Shown piece by piece: positions 1 through 7,231 of a stretch of 26,950 nucleotides of DNA. The translations under genes and the position numbers were made by a program. Every line of letters starts with the position of its first letter. Within the stretch, counting starts at the first letter, position 1. The notes under the pieces were generated by a model that did no database searches, was not told the DNA's origin, and saw only the letters and a list, made by a program, of their open reading frames with translations. The DNA comes from Deltaproteobacteria bacterium RBG_13_61_14 (GTDB lineage Bacteria > RBG-13-61-14). The DNA lies in NCBI GenBank assembly GCA_001797815.1, contig MGQK01000090.1, forward strand, positions 19,381-46,330, written 5' to 3'.

Positions 1-675
1 GAGCACCGCGAGCCGGAGGCTCCCCGCCCCCCGGCTCCGGCTCCAGCTCACCACCCGCCCGCTCCTTCAGCCGAAGCTGCCCCCGCCCAGCCCGGCGGCG
101 AAAAGAAATCCCGCCACCGCCGGGGCCGGGGCCGGCGCGGCAAGCGCCATCGGGAAAGTCAGGAGACCGCGGCTTCACGAATAGAACACGAACCCCAACC
201 CGTGAGCGCGATGCCTCTGTTGCGCAAAGAGGGCGCCGCGCCGGAGGCGACCCTTCCCTTCAGCGAAGGGCCGGCGCTTTTGGAGGAACCGGCGGCCCCG
301 GCCTTCACCCATCCCCCTTTGGAAGACGTGCGGCCGGCCGCCACCGACTTTCCGGTGCGCCGGCGGACGCCCAAGGTAGAACCGAGGGCGCTGAAGGCGC
401 TGTTGGAGGAAAAACGGCCCCGCACCCACCACGACCGGATCATGCTGATGGGCTTTCACCTGGAAAACGCGGCCGGGGGCTCGGACTTCACCGCCGAAGA
501 ATTGACGGGGTGCTACCAGGCCGCGAACGAAAACCCGCCCGCCAACCTCACCCAGGTGCTCAACCACGCCACCCGCAGCGGCTTCATCCTCCGCCACGAT
601 CAGGGCCGCCTCCAGCGGTTCAAGCTCTCGGCGCGGGGAAGGCGCTACGTCGAAGACGGCATGAAATTGCTCTAA
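1..675 (+). CDS. C-terminal part of an unrecognised Ala/Pro/Arg-rich protein with winged-helix-like end (5' partial)
   Basis: The frame is open from base 1, so only the last 224 codons are present and the true start lies outside the window. Residues 1-40 are Ala/Pro-rich. They are followed by a very basic Arg/Gly/Lys stretch (about 35-50, containing RHRRGRGRRGKRH) that could bind nucleic acid. A second Ala/Pro/Glu-rich linker leads to a compact C-terminal domain of about 75 residues from HHDRIMLMGF to the end. That domain has the rhythm of a winged helix: a helix at FTAEELTGCYQ, a second helix at NLTQVLNHATRSGF, then a hydrophobic wing ending in RRYVEDG. I do not recognise the family. An RNA- or DNA-binding role is inference from the basic tract and the fold pattern. 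The stop is followed by 74 bases and then the 151-bp repeat at 750-900. Confidence 0.7.
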   Translation, partial: EHREPEAPRPPAPAPAHHPPAPSAEAAPAQPGGEKKSRHRRGRGRRGKRHRESQETAASRIEHEPQPVSAMPLLRKEGAAPEATLPFSEGPALLEEPAAPAFTHPPLEDVRPAATDFPVRRRTPKVEPRALKALLEEKRPRTHHDRIMLMGFHLENAAGGSDFTAEELTGCYQAANENPPANLTQVLNHATRSGFILRHDQGRLQRFKLSARGRRYVEDGMKLL

Positions 676-749
676 CTCTTATTTCATCATTGAATAAGCA
701 GAGGCTTCCACCGGACCCGCGGCCCGGGTGCGGGAGTGGAGGAGAAGTC

Positions 750-900
750 CTTAGTGCTTCGATTCGCAAATACGATGATATATCATTTCTGCTTGCTTGA
801 TGAGTTTGCTCGCCCAGCCCTCGGCCGTGAGCTCGGGCCGAACGGCACTAAGTCCTGAGTAAATAAGTTCGTCATCGAACTTATGAATCGAAGGACTTAG
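750..900 (+). mobile_element. 151-bp palindromic mobile element, copy 1
   Basis: This is one of two equal-length copies; the other is inverted at 25569-25719. Bases 750-773 and 815-900 are identical in the two copies, while the 41 bases between them differ. The ends are imperfect inverted repeats that share CTTCGATTC near each end. Read in this orientation, CTTAG stands at both ends as a direct repeat, as a target duplication would. The right part (848-900) folds into a hairpin: a 9-bp outer stem (848-856 with 892-900) and a 9-bp inner stem (863-871 with 876-884) closing on TCAT. CTTAGTGC (750-757) can instead pair with GCACTAAG (845-852), giving a second arm. No reading frame inside is plausible, so it is probably a non-autonomous (MITE-like) element. 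It supplies the plsC stop codon (897-899). Confidence 0.8.
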
Positions 901-1658
901 GCGGCGGTGGGAGGAGAAGGCTCCAACTCGGCCCGGTTGACCTTGGCCTCGTTCGAGTCCGGCGGGAAGTGACAAATGATCTCCTGGCGGACCCGGTCCA
1001 TCAGGGTCTCCTTGCTCTGCAGATCCACGCCGGCGGTGCTTACCGGCTCGGCCACCGCCATCCGCACCTGGGTGCGGGCAAAGCGGTAGGAGCCCTTGGG
1101 CATCATCGGCCGGGTGCCGGCGATGCTGATGGGGATGATCGGCACCTGGGCCTTGACCCCCAGGACAAACCCGCCTTTCTTGAACGGCCCCAGCCGATGG
1201 TCGGGAGAGCGGGTGCCCTCGGGAAAGACCAGCACCGAGGTGCCCCGCTGGATTTTCTCCGCGGCCTGGTCCAGGGCCTGGAACGACTGCTGGCGGTTCT
1301 CCCGCTGGACGATGATATGCCCCGAGGCCCACATCGCCTGGCCGAAGACCGGGATGTAAACTAAAATCTTCTTGGCCACGAACCGCACCGGCACCGGCAA
1401 AAGCGCGGCCAGGCAAATCACGTCGAAATAGCTCTGGTGGTTGGTCATGTAAATGGCCGGACGGCCGGGATCGAGGCGGTCCAGGCCCGCGATCGTCACC
1501 GGGTTGCGGCTGGCCCAGATGATCAGCCGGGCCCAGGCCCGGGAGATCGGATGGTAGCAGCGACTGCGCCGGTCAAAGGGAACGGTCAAGACCAGGAGCG
1601 TGCCGCAGGTGAACGTGAAGAAGATGAGCACGGCCCACATGTAGATGGTATAAAGCAT
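897..1658 (-). CDS. plsC: 1-acyl-sn-glycerol-3-phosphate acyltransferase (PlsC/LPLAT family)
   Basis: The 253-residue product would acylate lysophosphatidic acid at the inner membrane to make phosphatidic acid for phospholipids. An N-terminal transmembrane helix (residues about 5-26) precedes the acyltransferase domain. The family's HX4D catalytic motif is NHQSYFD (H74, D79), and the acceptor-binding block is FPEGTRS (145-151). The length fits the family. I chose the ATG at 1658 because GAGGGACGGAGA lies just upstream and a TTGAAA-16-TATAAT promoter sits before it. Longer starts up to 1760 would run back through that promoter. The gene is divergent from ssb. Its stop codon TAA (899-897) falls inside the terminal CTAAG of the mobile element at 750-900, so the insertion replaced or duplicated the native stop. 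Confidence 0.92.
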   Translation of the reverse strand: MLYTIYMWAVLIFFTFTCGTLLVLTVPFDRRSRCYHPISRAWARLIIWASRNPVTIAGLDRLDPGRPAIYMTNHQSYFDVICLAALLPVPVRFVAKKILVYIPVFGQAMWASGHIIVQRENRQQSFQALDQAAEKIQRGTSVLVFPEGTRSPDHRLGPFKKGGFVLGVKAQVPIIPISIAGTRPMMPKGSYRFARTQVRMAVAEPVSTAGVDLQSKETLMDRVRQEIICHFPPDSNEAKVNRAELEPSPPTAA

Positions 1659-1674
1659 TCTCCGTCCCTCTTGT

Positions 1675-1702
1675 ATTATATAAGAGGGTGTGTTAGTTTC
1701 AA
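1675..1702 (-). promoter_or_regulatory. Promoter of plsC
   Basis: On the minus strand, TTGAAA (1702-1697) and TATAAT (1680-1675) are separated by 16 bases, close to the sigma-70 consensus. The predicted start near 1668 gives a leader of only about 10 bases that still contains GAGG before the ATG at 1658. The promoter lies in the 100-base gap shared with ssb. Confidence 0.6.
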
Positions 1703-1758
1703 AGTCTGGCATAACTCCGAAAAGGAAGCAAACTCGCGCAGAGCAGAAGGAGGCAGGC

Positions 1759-2181
1759 ATGGGCTCGTTAAACCGAGTAATTCTGATCGGAAACCTGGGA
1801 CGCGATCCCGAGGTAAAGTATCTTCCTTCGGGTCAGGCCGTGGCCAATTTCAGCATCGCCACCAACGAGGTCTGGCAAGGCAAGGACGGCAAAAACGAAG
1901 AGCGCACCGAGTGGCATCGGATCGTGGTCTTTGGAAAGCCGGCCGAAAATTGCGGAGAATACCTTTCCAAAGGTCGCTCGGTCTGTGTTGAAGGCCGGCT
2001 CCAAACCCGGGAATGGGAGGACAAGAACCAGCAGAAGCGCTCCACCACCGAGGTAGTGGCGTTCCGGGTCATCTTTCTCGGCAGCAAGGGTGGAGGCGGC
2101 GGCAAGGAAGCCGCGGCCGAAGAGGAAATCGTCTATGATAAACCCCCCCGGGGAGGAAGCGAAGAGGATATTCCCTTCTAG
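1759..2181 (+). CDS. ssb: Single-stranded DNA-binding protein
   Basis: This 140-residue SSB coats single-stranded DNA during replication, repair and recombination. The OB fold is typical: [18 protein letters not shown] at the start, then the SIATNE, TEWHRIV and EGRLQTREW blocks (about residues 1-108). A Gly/Glu-rich linker follows, and the protein ends in the acidic partner-binding tip EEDIPF. The start at 1759 is set by the strong Shine-Dalgarno AAGGAGG at 1747-1753 and by the conserved N-terminus. An upstream in-frame codon at 1690 has neither. The TAG stop directly after DIPF coincides with the left end of the mobile element at 2178-2323. The protein is intact, and the insertion appears to have regenerated the stop. 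Confidence 0.96.
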   Translation: MGSLNRVILIGNLGRDPEVKYLPSGQAVANFSIATNEVWQGKDGKNEERTEWHRIVVFGKPAENCGEYLSKGRSVCVEGRLQTREWEDKNQQKRSTTEVVAFRVIFLGSKGGGGGKEAAAEEEIVYDKPPRGGSEEDIPF

Positions 2182-2323
2182 TGCTCCGTCCATTTTGTTT
2201 TGACGGATGGGTTCGTAGGGGCGAATCTCGTATTCGCCCAAGATCGAAGGGGCGATCACCAGGATCGCCCCTACCCCGCATCCAACCATCCTATTCATCG
2301 TTACAAAATGGACGGAGCACTAG
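2178..2323. mobile_element. 146-bp MITE with perfect 21-bp terminal inverted repeats
   Basis: Bases 2178-2198 are an exact reverse complement of 2303-2323. The ends begin CTAGTGCTCCGTCC, so CTAG occurs at both edges, as expected for insertion at CTAG with TA duplication (known for IS630/Tc1-mariner relatives). Inside are two perfect hairpins: 2219-2226 with 2232-2239 (8 bp) and 2248-2257 with 2263-2272 (10 bp, loop ACCAG). There is no coding capacity for a transposase. The left end overlaps the ssb stop codon, and the right end lies 45 bases before the next gene. Confidence 0.85.
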
Positions 2324-2368
2324 ACCTGCGACCGCTGCTTTTCGAGATGGAACTGCTCCGGGTTCTTC

Positions 2369-3442
2369 ATGGACCAGACTCAGGCCCACGCCCTTCGCAA
2401 CCTGTTGCAGAAGCTTAAGCTCAACGGGGTTATCGTTTCCGGGCTGCCCAACGTCCGCTACCTGAGCGGCTACACCGGCTCCGACGCCACCCTCTGGCTT
2501 TCGGCGCGCGTCCGCCTGCTCTTCACCGATTCCCGCTACACCACCCAGGCACGGGCCGAGGCGCCGGATTTCCAGGTGATCGAATACCGCCGCAAGGCGG
2601 AGGAGATCTGCCAGGCCCTGAAGAAGCGGGGCGTCGAGCGCGCCGGCTTCGAGTCGGGCCGCCTCACCCATGCCCTCTACCGCGAATACCGCCGGCACCT
2701 GCGGGGCGTCAAGCTCACGCCGCTCCGCCAGGAGCTCGAGCGGCTGCGGGCCAAGAAGAGCGATTCCGAGCTCCAGAAGATCCAGCGCGCCGGCGAGATC
2801 GCCCGTCAAGCCCTCACCCGGGTCATGCCCATGCTCAAGCCGGGCGTACGCGAGCGGGAGGTCGCGCTCGCGCTCGAGCACCTGATGAAGCAGCTCGGCG
2901 CCGAGCAGGTGCCGTTTCCCGCCATCGTGGCCTCCGGCCGGCGGGGCGCGCTCCCGCATGGCGTGGCTTCCAATAAAAAGCTCAAGGCCGGAGAGCTGGT
3001 CACCCTCGATTTCGGATGCAGCTACCGGGGCTACAACTCCGACCAGACCCTGACCCTCTGCCTGGGCGAGCCTTCGGCCAAGCAGAAGCGGATCTACGAG
3101 GTCGTCCGCCAGGCCCAGGCTCGGGCCATCGCCGCGATCCGGCCGGGGGCGAGCCCGCGGGCGGTGGACGCGCGCGCGCGCGATTACATCCGGGAGCAGG
3201 GGTTCGGCGAATATTTCGGCCACGGCCTGGGACACGGGGTGGGCCTGGAAGTGCACGAGGAACCTTATTTAAACTCGCAGGCTAAGGGCCGGCTGGAAGC
3301 GGGCATGGTGGTGACCGTGGAGCCGGGCATCTACATCCCGGGCTGGGGGGGCGTGCGGATCGAGGACATGGTCGCGGTTACCGCCACCGGCGCCCGCGTG
3401 CTCACCCAGTCCTCCGGCCCGCTCCGAGTCTGCGCGATTTAA
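2369..3442 (+). CDS. pepQ: M24B metallopeptidase, Xaa-Pro aminopeptidase/dipeptidase-like
   Basis: The 357-residue cytoplasmic peptidase is of the pita-bread fold family that removes residues preceding proline. The N-terminal creatinase-like domain (about 1-130) includes VSGLPNVRYLSGYTG. The C-terminal catalytic domain has all five dinuclear-metal ligands: D214 (LDFG), D225 (SDQT), H289 (GHGLGHGVG), E318 (VEPGIY) and E332 (RIEDM). The ALPHG histidine is also present. The SDQT block departs slightly from the commoner SDMTRT. The ATG at 2369 is the only reasonable start, because an in-frame stop at 2321 lies inside the upstream mobile element; there is no clear Shine-Dalgarno. It is followed by efp, a pairing seen in many bacteria. 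The symbol is family-level, since aminopeptidase and dipeptidase activity cannot be told apart here. Confidence 0.9.
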   Translation: MDQTQAHALRNLLQKLKLNGVIVSGLPNVRYLSGYTGSDATLWLSARVRLLFTDSRYTTQARAEAPDFQVIEYRRKAEEICQALKKRGVERAGFESGRLTHALYREYRRHLRGVKLTPLRQELERLRAKKSDSELQKIQRAGEIARQALTRVMPMLKPGVREREVALALEHLMKQLGAEQVPFPAIVASGRRGALPHGVASNKKLKAGELVTLDFGCSYRGYNSDQTLTLCLGEPSAKQKRIYEVVRQAQARAIAAIRPGASPRAVDARARDYIREQGFGEYFGHGLGHGVGLEVHEEPYLNSQAKGRLEAGMVVTVEPGIYIPGWGGVRIEDMVAVTATGARVLTQSSGPLRVCAI

Positions 3443-3476
3443 CGGAGCCGACCATCTTCCTTCATCCCTCCTCTTG

Positions 3477-3485
3477 TGCTATCAT
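3477..3485 (+). promoter_or_regulatory. Possible extended -10 promoter for efp
   Basis: TGC followed by TATCAT (3480-3485) is an extended -10 hexamer; no good -35 is visible. If used, transcription would begin near 3492 and the mobile element at 3499-3614 would form most of the efp leader. A similar TGTTATCAT stands before the gene at 10257. Confidence 0.3.
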
Positions 3486-3498
3486 ATCTCGCCTTACT

Positions 3499-3614
3499 TG
3501 GGAGCACGATTGATTAGACAGCAAGGATCATCGGCACGAATGGTAAGGGCACGGCATGCCGTGCCCCTACGGGGTTCGCCAACTTTGGCGATTGTCCAAC
3601 ATATCGTGCTCCCA
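3499..3614. mobile_element. 116-bp palindromic MITE-like element upstream of efp
   Basis: The ends are inverted repeats: 12 exact bases TGGGAGCACGAT (3499-3510 with 3603-3614), continuing imperfectly for about 13 more. The centre holds an exact 20-bp palindrome at 3547-3566 (GGGCACGGCA and its complement), and TCGCCAA-CT-TTGGCGA lies near the right end. It has no coding capacity. It occupies most of the pepQ-efp gap and ends 46 bases before the efp start. Confidence 0.7.
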
Positions 3615-3660
3615 TTAGTAACTTCGGAAGAATTGATCCCCATTAAGGAGTAAAGAGACG

Positions 3661-4230
3661 ATGGCTGTTATTGACACCTCGGAATTTCGCAAGGGACTCA
3701 AGATCGAGCTGGAAGGGGAGCCCTTCGTGATCGTGGACTTCCAGCACGTCAAACCGGGCAAAGGCTCCGCCTTTGTCCGCACCCGGCTCAAGAGCCTGGC
3801 CACCGGCAACGTGCTGGAGAAAACCTTCAAGTCCGGCGACAAAGTGGACATGCCGGACCTGGAAGAGAAGACCATGCAGTTCATGTATGCCGACGGCGAC
3901 GGCTTCCACTTCATGGACCAGAAAACCTACGAGCAGATCACCCTGGACCGAGAACACCTGGCCGACGCCGCGCTCTACCTGAAAGACGAGCTGGTGGTCC
4001 GGGTCCTCTTCCACAACGGCGCTTCCCTGGGGGTGGAGCTGCCAACCTTTGTCGAGCTGAAAGTAGTGGAGACCAAGCCCGGGGTGCGCGGCGACACCGC
4101 CACCGGCGGGACCAAACCGGCGACCCTGGAGGGCGGGGTGGTGGTGCAGGTGCCGCTGTTTATCAACCAAGGCGAGATCATCAAGGTGGACACCCGCGAC
4201 GGCACCTACGTCGAGCGCGTCAGCAAGTAA
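3661..4230 (+). CDS. efp: Translation elongation factor P
   Basis: EF-P (189 residues) binds between the P and E sites of the ribosome and relieves stalling at polyproline. The three-domain layout and full length match the family: a KOW-like N-terminal domain (1-65), a central OB domain (66-125) and a C-terminal OB domain ending VDTRDGTYVERVSK. The tip loop reads HVKPGKGSAF with Lys34, the residue modified by beta-lysylation in EpmA/EpmB organisms. No epmA or epmB gene is in the window. The ATG at 3661 follows AAGGAG (3645-3650). The gene follows the Xaa-Pro peptidase gene on the same strand, with a mobile element in between. Confidence 0.97.
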   Translation: MAVIDTSEFRKGLKIELEGEPFVIVDFQHVKPGKGSAFVRTRLKSLATGNVLEKTFKSGDKVDMPDLEEKTMQFMYADGDGFHFMDQKTYEQITLDREHLADAALYLKDELVVRVLFHNGASLGVELPTFVELKVVETKPGVRGDTATGGTKPATLEGGVVVQVPLFINQGEIIKVDTRDGTYVERVSK

Positions 4231-4268
4231 CTTTCTGCCCTGCCTTTTCCAGTTTCCAGTCCCCTAAT

Positions 4269-4393
4269 ATTGAGACTTGCATTAAGAATGGAACGACCGG
4301 CCTCGATTCCCCCTCACCCCAAACCCTCTCCCCCAGCGGGGGAGAGGGGAGGGTGAGGGGGAGAAATGTTCCATTAATTTGACGAAACTCAAT
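4269..4393. mobile_element. 125-bp palindromic element with pyrimidine/purine hairpin
   Basis: ATTGAG and AATGGAAC at 4269-4294 recur inverted at 4368-4393, with a non-matching spacer of the same length, giving imperfect terminal repeats of 26 bases. Between them, 4309-4361 forms a long hairpin of C/T-rich against G/A-rich arms (left from CCCCCTCACCCC, loop AGC). Repeats of this CCCTCACCC...GGGTGAGGG type are known from many bacterial intergenic regions. It has no coding capacity. Confidence 0.65.
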
Positions 4394-4454
4394 AAAAGGA
4401 GCTGTAAATCCCGGGTCCTTCCCGGCCTTTCGACCCGATTTCCAGCCGGCTCGC

Positions 4455-4483
4455 TTGACTTCGCGCAAGCGGCTTGCTATGGA
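4455..4483 (+). promoter_or_regulatory. Possible promoter of the acyl-CoA dehydrogenase pair
   Basis: TTGACT (4455-4460) and TATGGA (4478-4483) are spaced 17 bases apart. The leader to the first start codon would be about 115 bases. Confidence 0.4.
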
Positions 4484-4604
4484 AAGACTGGCAGCGAGGG
4501 GCTTTCCCACTTCGCCGGACGTGTCATCCTCTGGCCGATAGCTCCTGGCGCCGTTTGCCGGTGCCGGACAGACTGAAGCGGTATTTTCGGAAAAGGAGGT
4601 CAAG

Positions 4605-5714
4605 ATGATTTCATTTACCCTGGACGAGGATCAACGGCAGATCCAGGACATGACGCGCAAGTTCGCGGCCGAGGAGTTGCGCAAGATTGCCCGGGACTGC
4701 GACGAGAAGGGCGCGGTGCCCGAGGAGCTTCTGGCCAAGTCCTGGGAGCTCGGGCTGGTCACCAACGCCGTCCCCGAAAAATACGGCGGCTATGCTTTCG
4801 CCCGCTCCATCGTGACCGGCACCATCATGGCCGAAGAGCTGGCTTACGGCGATTTGAGCCTGGCCCTGGCCATCACCTCGCCGGCGCTCTTTGTCATGCC
4901 GCTGATGGAGATGGGCACCGAGGAGCAGAAGGATAAATATTTGCCCACGTTTTGTAAAGGCTCTTTCCAGGCCGCGACCCTGGCCCTGATGGAGCCGCGG
5001 GTCCAATTCCACGTGGGCGACCTGCGCACCACCGCGGTGGACGACGGGGACAAGTTCCTGCTCAACGGCGAGAAATGCTGCGTGCCCCTGGCCGATCAGG
5101 CCGAGTGGGTCCTGGTCTTGGCCGCCTCCAACAAGGGCGCCGGACCGGCCGGGGTGGACGCTTTCATCGTGCCCAAGGGGACCCGGGGCATGAAGGTGGG
5201 CGAGCGGGAATGGTATATGGGCATCCGGCCCCTGCCCGTGTTCCCGCTGAGCTTCGCCGATTGCGAGGTGCCCAAGGAGAACCGCCTGGGCGGCACCCGG
5301 GGCATCAACTACATGCGGCTAATTAACCTGAGCCGGATCATCCTCTCCGCCATGGCCGTGGGCGTCAGCCGGGCCTCCCTGGATTATTGCCTCACCTACG
5401 CCAAGGAGCGCTATGCCTTTGGCGAGCCCATCGCCAGCCGGCAGGCCATCGCCTTCATGCTGGCGGAGATGGCCATGGAGACCGACGGCATGCGCATCCT
5501 CAACTGGAAGGCGGCCTGGAAAGCGGACCGGGGCGAGGACTGCACCAAGGAAGCTTATCTGTCCCGGTCCTACGCCGCGGCCCAGACCATGAAGATCACC
5601 GACTACGGGGTCCAGGTCCTGGGCGGCCACGGTTACATCCGCGAGCATCCGGTGGAAATGTGGCTGCGCAACGGCCGCGGGTTCGCCACCTTGGAAGGAT
5701 TGGCGATGGCGTGA
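4605..5714 (+). CDS. Acyl-CoA dehydrogenase family protein, first of a pair
   Basis: The 369-residue flavoprotein-family member probably takes part in alpha,beta-dehydrogenation of an acyl-CoA. The N-terminal helical domain (1-120) has the family pattern ELGLVTNAVPEKYGG. The C-terminal helical domain holds QVLGGHGYIREHPVEMWLRN, and E364 (ATLEGLAMA) sits where the catalytic base normally stands. Two features are odd. The flavin-contacting block reads MEPRVQFHVGDLR where relatives have EP-x-GSD, and the second block reads NGEKCCVPLADQ instead of a T/S-rich loop. The protein also ends only five residues after the EG pair, without the usual SQIQR-type helix. AAGGAGGT (4593-4600) fixes the start. 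A second acyl-CoA dehydrogenase follows 51 bases later, so a heteromeric enzyme is plausible. The substrate is unknown. Confidence 0.85.
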   Translation: MISFTLDEDQRQIQDMTRKFAAEELRKIARDCDEKGAVPEELLAKSWELGLVTNAVPEKYGGYAFARSIVTGTIMAEELAYGDLSLALAITSPALFVMPLMEMGTEEQKDKYLPTFCKGSFQAATLALMEPRVQFHVGDLRTTAVDDGDKFLLNGEKCCVPLADQAEWVLVLAASNKGAGPAGVDAFIVPKGTRGMKVGEREWYMGIRPLPVFPLSFADCEVPKENRLGGTRGINYMRLINLSRIILSAMAVGVSRASLDYCLTYAKERYAFGEPIASRQAIAFMLAEMAMETDGMRILNWKAAWKADRGEDCTKEAYLSRSYAAAQTMKITDYGVQVLGGHGYIREHPVEMWLRNGRGFATLEGLAMA

Positions 5715-5765
5715 AGAAGGCGTCAGGCTTTAGGCGTTAGGCTTTAGACTAAAAGGAGGATGGTG

Positions 5766-6983
5766 ATGATTGACTTTGAATTACCCCCTGGGGCGAAACT
5801 AGCCAGGAAGATGGTGCACGGCCTGTCCGAAGGCACCTTCCGCAAACTCTCGCGCTACTACGACTCTTACGAGCACGAGCATGAAGAAGTGAAAGAGCTC
5901 AAGGCCATGGCCCCGATGATCCGGGGTGGCGGCGGCCTGGGCGGCGGCGCGAAGAAGGAAAAGCCCAAGGACGGGGCGCCGAAAGCGGAGAGGAAAGGCA
6001 CCGGCGGGGCCAGCCTGGTGGCGGTGGTGGCCGCGGAAGAGCTGGCCTGGGGCGATGCCGGCCTGATGCTGGCCGTGCCCGGCGGGGGCCTGGGCAACGC
6101 GGCTATCAACGCGGTGGCCACGCCCGAGCAAAAGGAGCGGTTCGGCACCCGCTTCGCCGCCATGGCCATCACCGAGCCCGGCTTCGGCTCGGACTCGAGC
6201 GCCGTGGCCACGACCGCGGCGCTGGACCAGAAGACCAACGAGTGGATCTTGAACGGCGAAAAGATTTTCGTCACTTCGGGCAAGCAATGCGACGTGGTGG
6301 TGGTCTGGGCCACCCTGGACAAGAGCAAGGGCCGGCCCGCGATCAAGAGTTTCGTGGTGGAAAAGGAGCGGCCGGGGATCAAGGTGACCAAGCTCGAGCA
6401 CAAGCTGGGCATCCGCGCCTCGGATACCGCGTCCATCGTGCTCGAAGACTGCCGCATCCCCTACGACAACATCCTGGGCAGCGCCGAGATCAAGCCGGAA
6501 GAGGGCTTCAAGGGCGTGATGAAGACCTTTGACAACACCCGGCCGTTGGTGGCCTCCATGGCCCTGGGCGTGTCCCGGGCCGCGCTCGACTTCACCATCG
6601 AGACTCTGGAGAAGGACGGCATCCGCGTCCGCTACGACGCCGCCCCGCACCAGATGACCGCGGTGGAAAAAGAGATCGCCGAGTGCGAGGCCAACCTGGA
6701 GGTGGCGCGGCTCTTGACCTGGCGGGCCGCGACCATGATGGATGAGGGCTTGCGCAATTCTTTGGAGGCGAGCATGGCCAAGGCCAAGGCCGGCCGGGCC
6801 GCGACCCTGGTCACCCAGAAGTGCGTGGAGCTTTTAGGCCCGCTGGGTTACTCGACTAGGTGGCTGGTGGAAAAGTGGATGCGGGACTGCAAGATCAACG
6901 ACATCTTCGAGGGCACCAACCAGATCCAAATGCTGATCATCGCCCGCAACATCCTCGGCTTCGGCCGCGAGCAATTAAAATAA
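5766..6983 (+). CDS. Acyl-CoA dehydrogenase family protein, second of a pair
   Basis: The 405-residue product keeps the standard flavin and substrate motifs: TEPGFGSDSS, NGEKIFVTSGKQ, and the C-terminal IFEGTNQIQMLIIAR with catalytic-position E382. Its N-terminal domain is abnormal. After about 52 residues comes a low-complexity linker (53-81, including GGGGLGGG and then Lys/Pro-rich sequence) where relatives carry the helices with the L.VPEEYGG block. The family pattern resumes at VVAAEELAWGDAG. The start is the ATG at 5766, because AGGAGG (5754-5759) would overlap the alternative ATG at 5760. The gene is on the same strand, 51 bases after its partner. The partner has a normal N-terminal domain but odd flavin motifs, so the two may work as complementary subunits; this is inference. 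Confidence 0.85.
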   Translation: MIDFELPPGAKLARKMVHGLSEGTFRKLSRYYDSYEHEHEEVKELKAMAPMIRGGGGLGGGAKKEKPKDGAPKAERKGTGGASLVAVVAAEELAWGDAGLMLAVPGGGLGNAAINAVATPEQKERFGTRFAAMAITEPGFGSDSSAVATTAALDQKTNEWILNGEKIFVTSGKQCDVVVVWATLDKSKGRPAIKSFVVEKERPGIKVTKLEHKLGIRASDTASIVLEDCRIPYDNILGSAEIKPEEGFKGVMKTFDNTRPLVASMALGVSRAALDFTIETLEKDGIRVRYDAAPHQMTAVEKEIAECEANLEVARLLTWRAATMMDEGLRNSLEASMAKAKAGRAATLVTQKCVELLGPLGYSTRWLVEKWMRDCKINDIFEGTNQIQMLIIARNILGFGREQLK

Positions 6984-6990
6984 AACATCT

Positions 6991-7116
6991 GGGGTCAGTG
7001 CTAAACTTTAAATTTAATGGCAAAGAGCGAAACTGCGGGTGGCAAATCACAAGCGGATCGGTCTTCCGATAAGTAGAAAAGGAATTTCCTTAAGTTTAAA
7101 ATTTAGCACTGACCCC
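6991..7116. repeat. Inverted pair of RAYT-type 27-bp repeats (possible non-autonomous element)
   Basis: A copy starting GGGGTCAGTGCTAAA with an AT tail lies at 6991-7017, and its inverse at 7090-7116. The 72 bases between them carry the small hairpin ATCGG-tctt-CCGAT and AAGGAATTTCCTT, but no gene. The same repeat flanks the adjacent transposase gene, so this pair is probably a transposase-less derivative. The rest of the gap to 7231 shows nothing recognisable. Confidence 0.75.
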
Positions 7117-7231
7117 CCTTCACAGATCTCCTTGCAACAACAATCCCCGGCAAGCTGGTATCAGCTCCCGGGGACCCTCCAAGAAGTTCCCTTTGCCAAT
7201 CGTAGTATCGAAGTTATCGCCATTCAAAATG

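Larger units (their letters stand above)
4231..4604. other. Gene-free 374-base gap between efp and the acyl-CoA dehydrogenase genes
   Basis: The gap contains the palindromic element at 4269-4393 and a promoter-like pair at 4455-4483. The remaining roughly 115 bases before the start codon look like an untranslated leader ending in AAGGAGGT. I see no small gene and no riboswitch that I recognise. Confidence 0.6.

Noticed and set aside
2291-3256. Long open frame on the minus strand opposite the Xaa-Pro peptidase gene
   Set aside because: It is a by-product of high GC content. It has no recognisable motifs, while the plus strand carries all metal ligands of the M24 family.
4486-4502. A sigma-54 promoter (TGGC and GC near 4490)
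   Set aside because: The GG and GC are not at the required spacing, and the TTGC half is missing.
4394-4604. A riboswitch or small RNA in the leader of the acyl-CoA dehydrogenase genes
   Set aside because: I could not match any known aptamer core, and the pairings found were short and unconvincing.
5715-5765. A repeat element between the two acyl-CoA dehydrogenase genes (GGCTTTAGGCGTTAGGCTTTAG)
   Set aside because: It is a short local near-duplication only, too small to call a mobile element.
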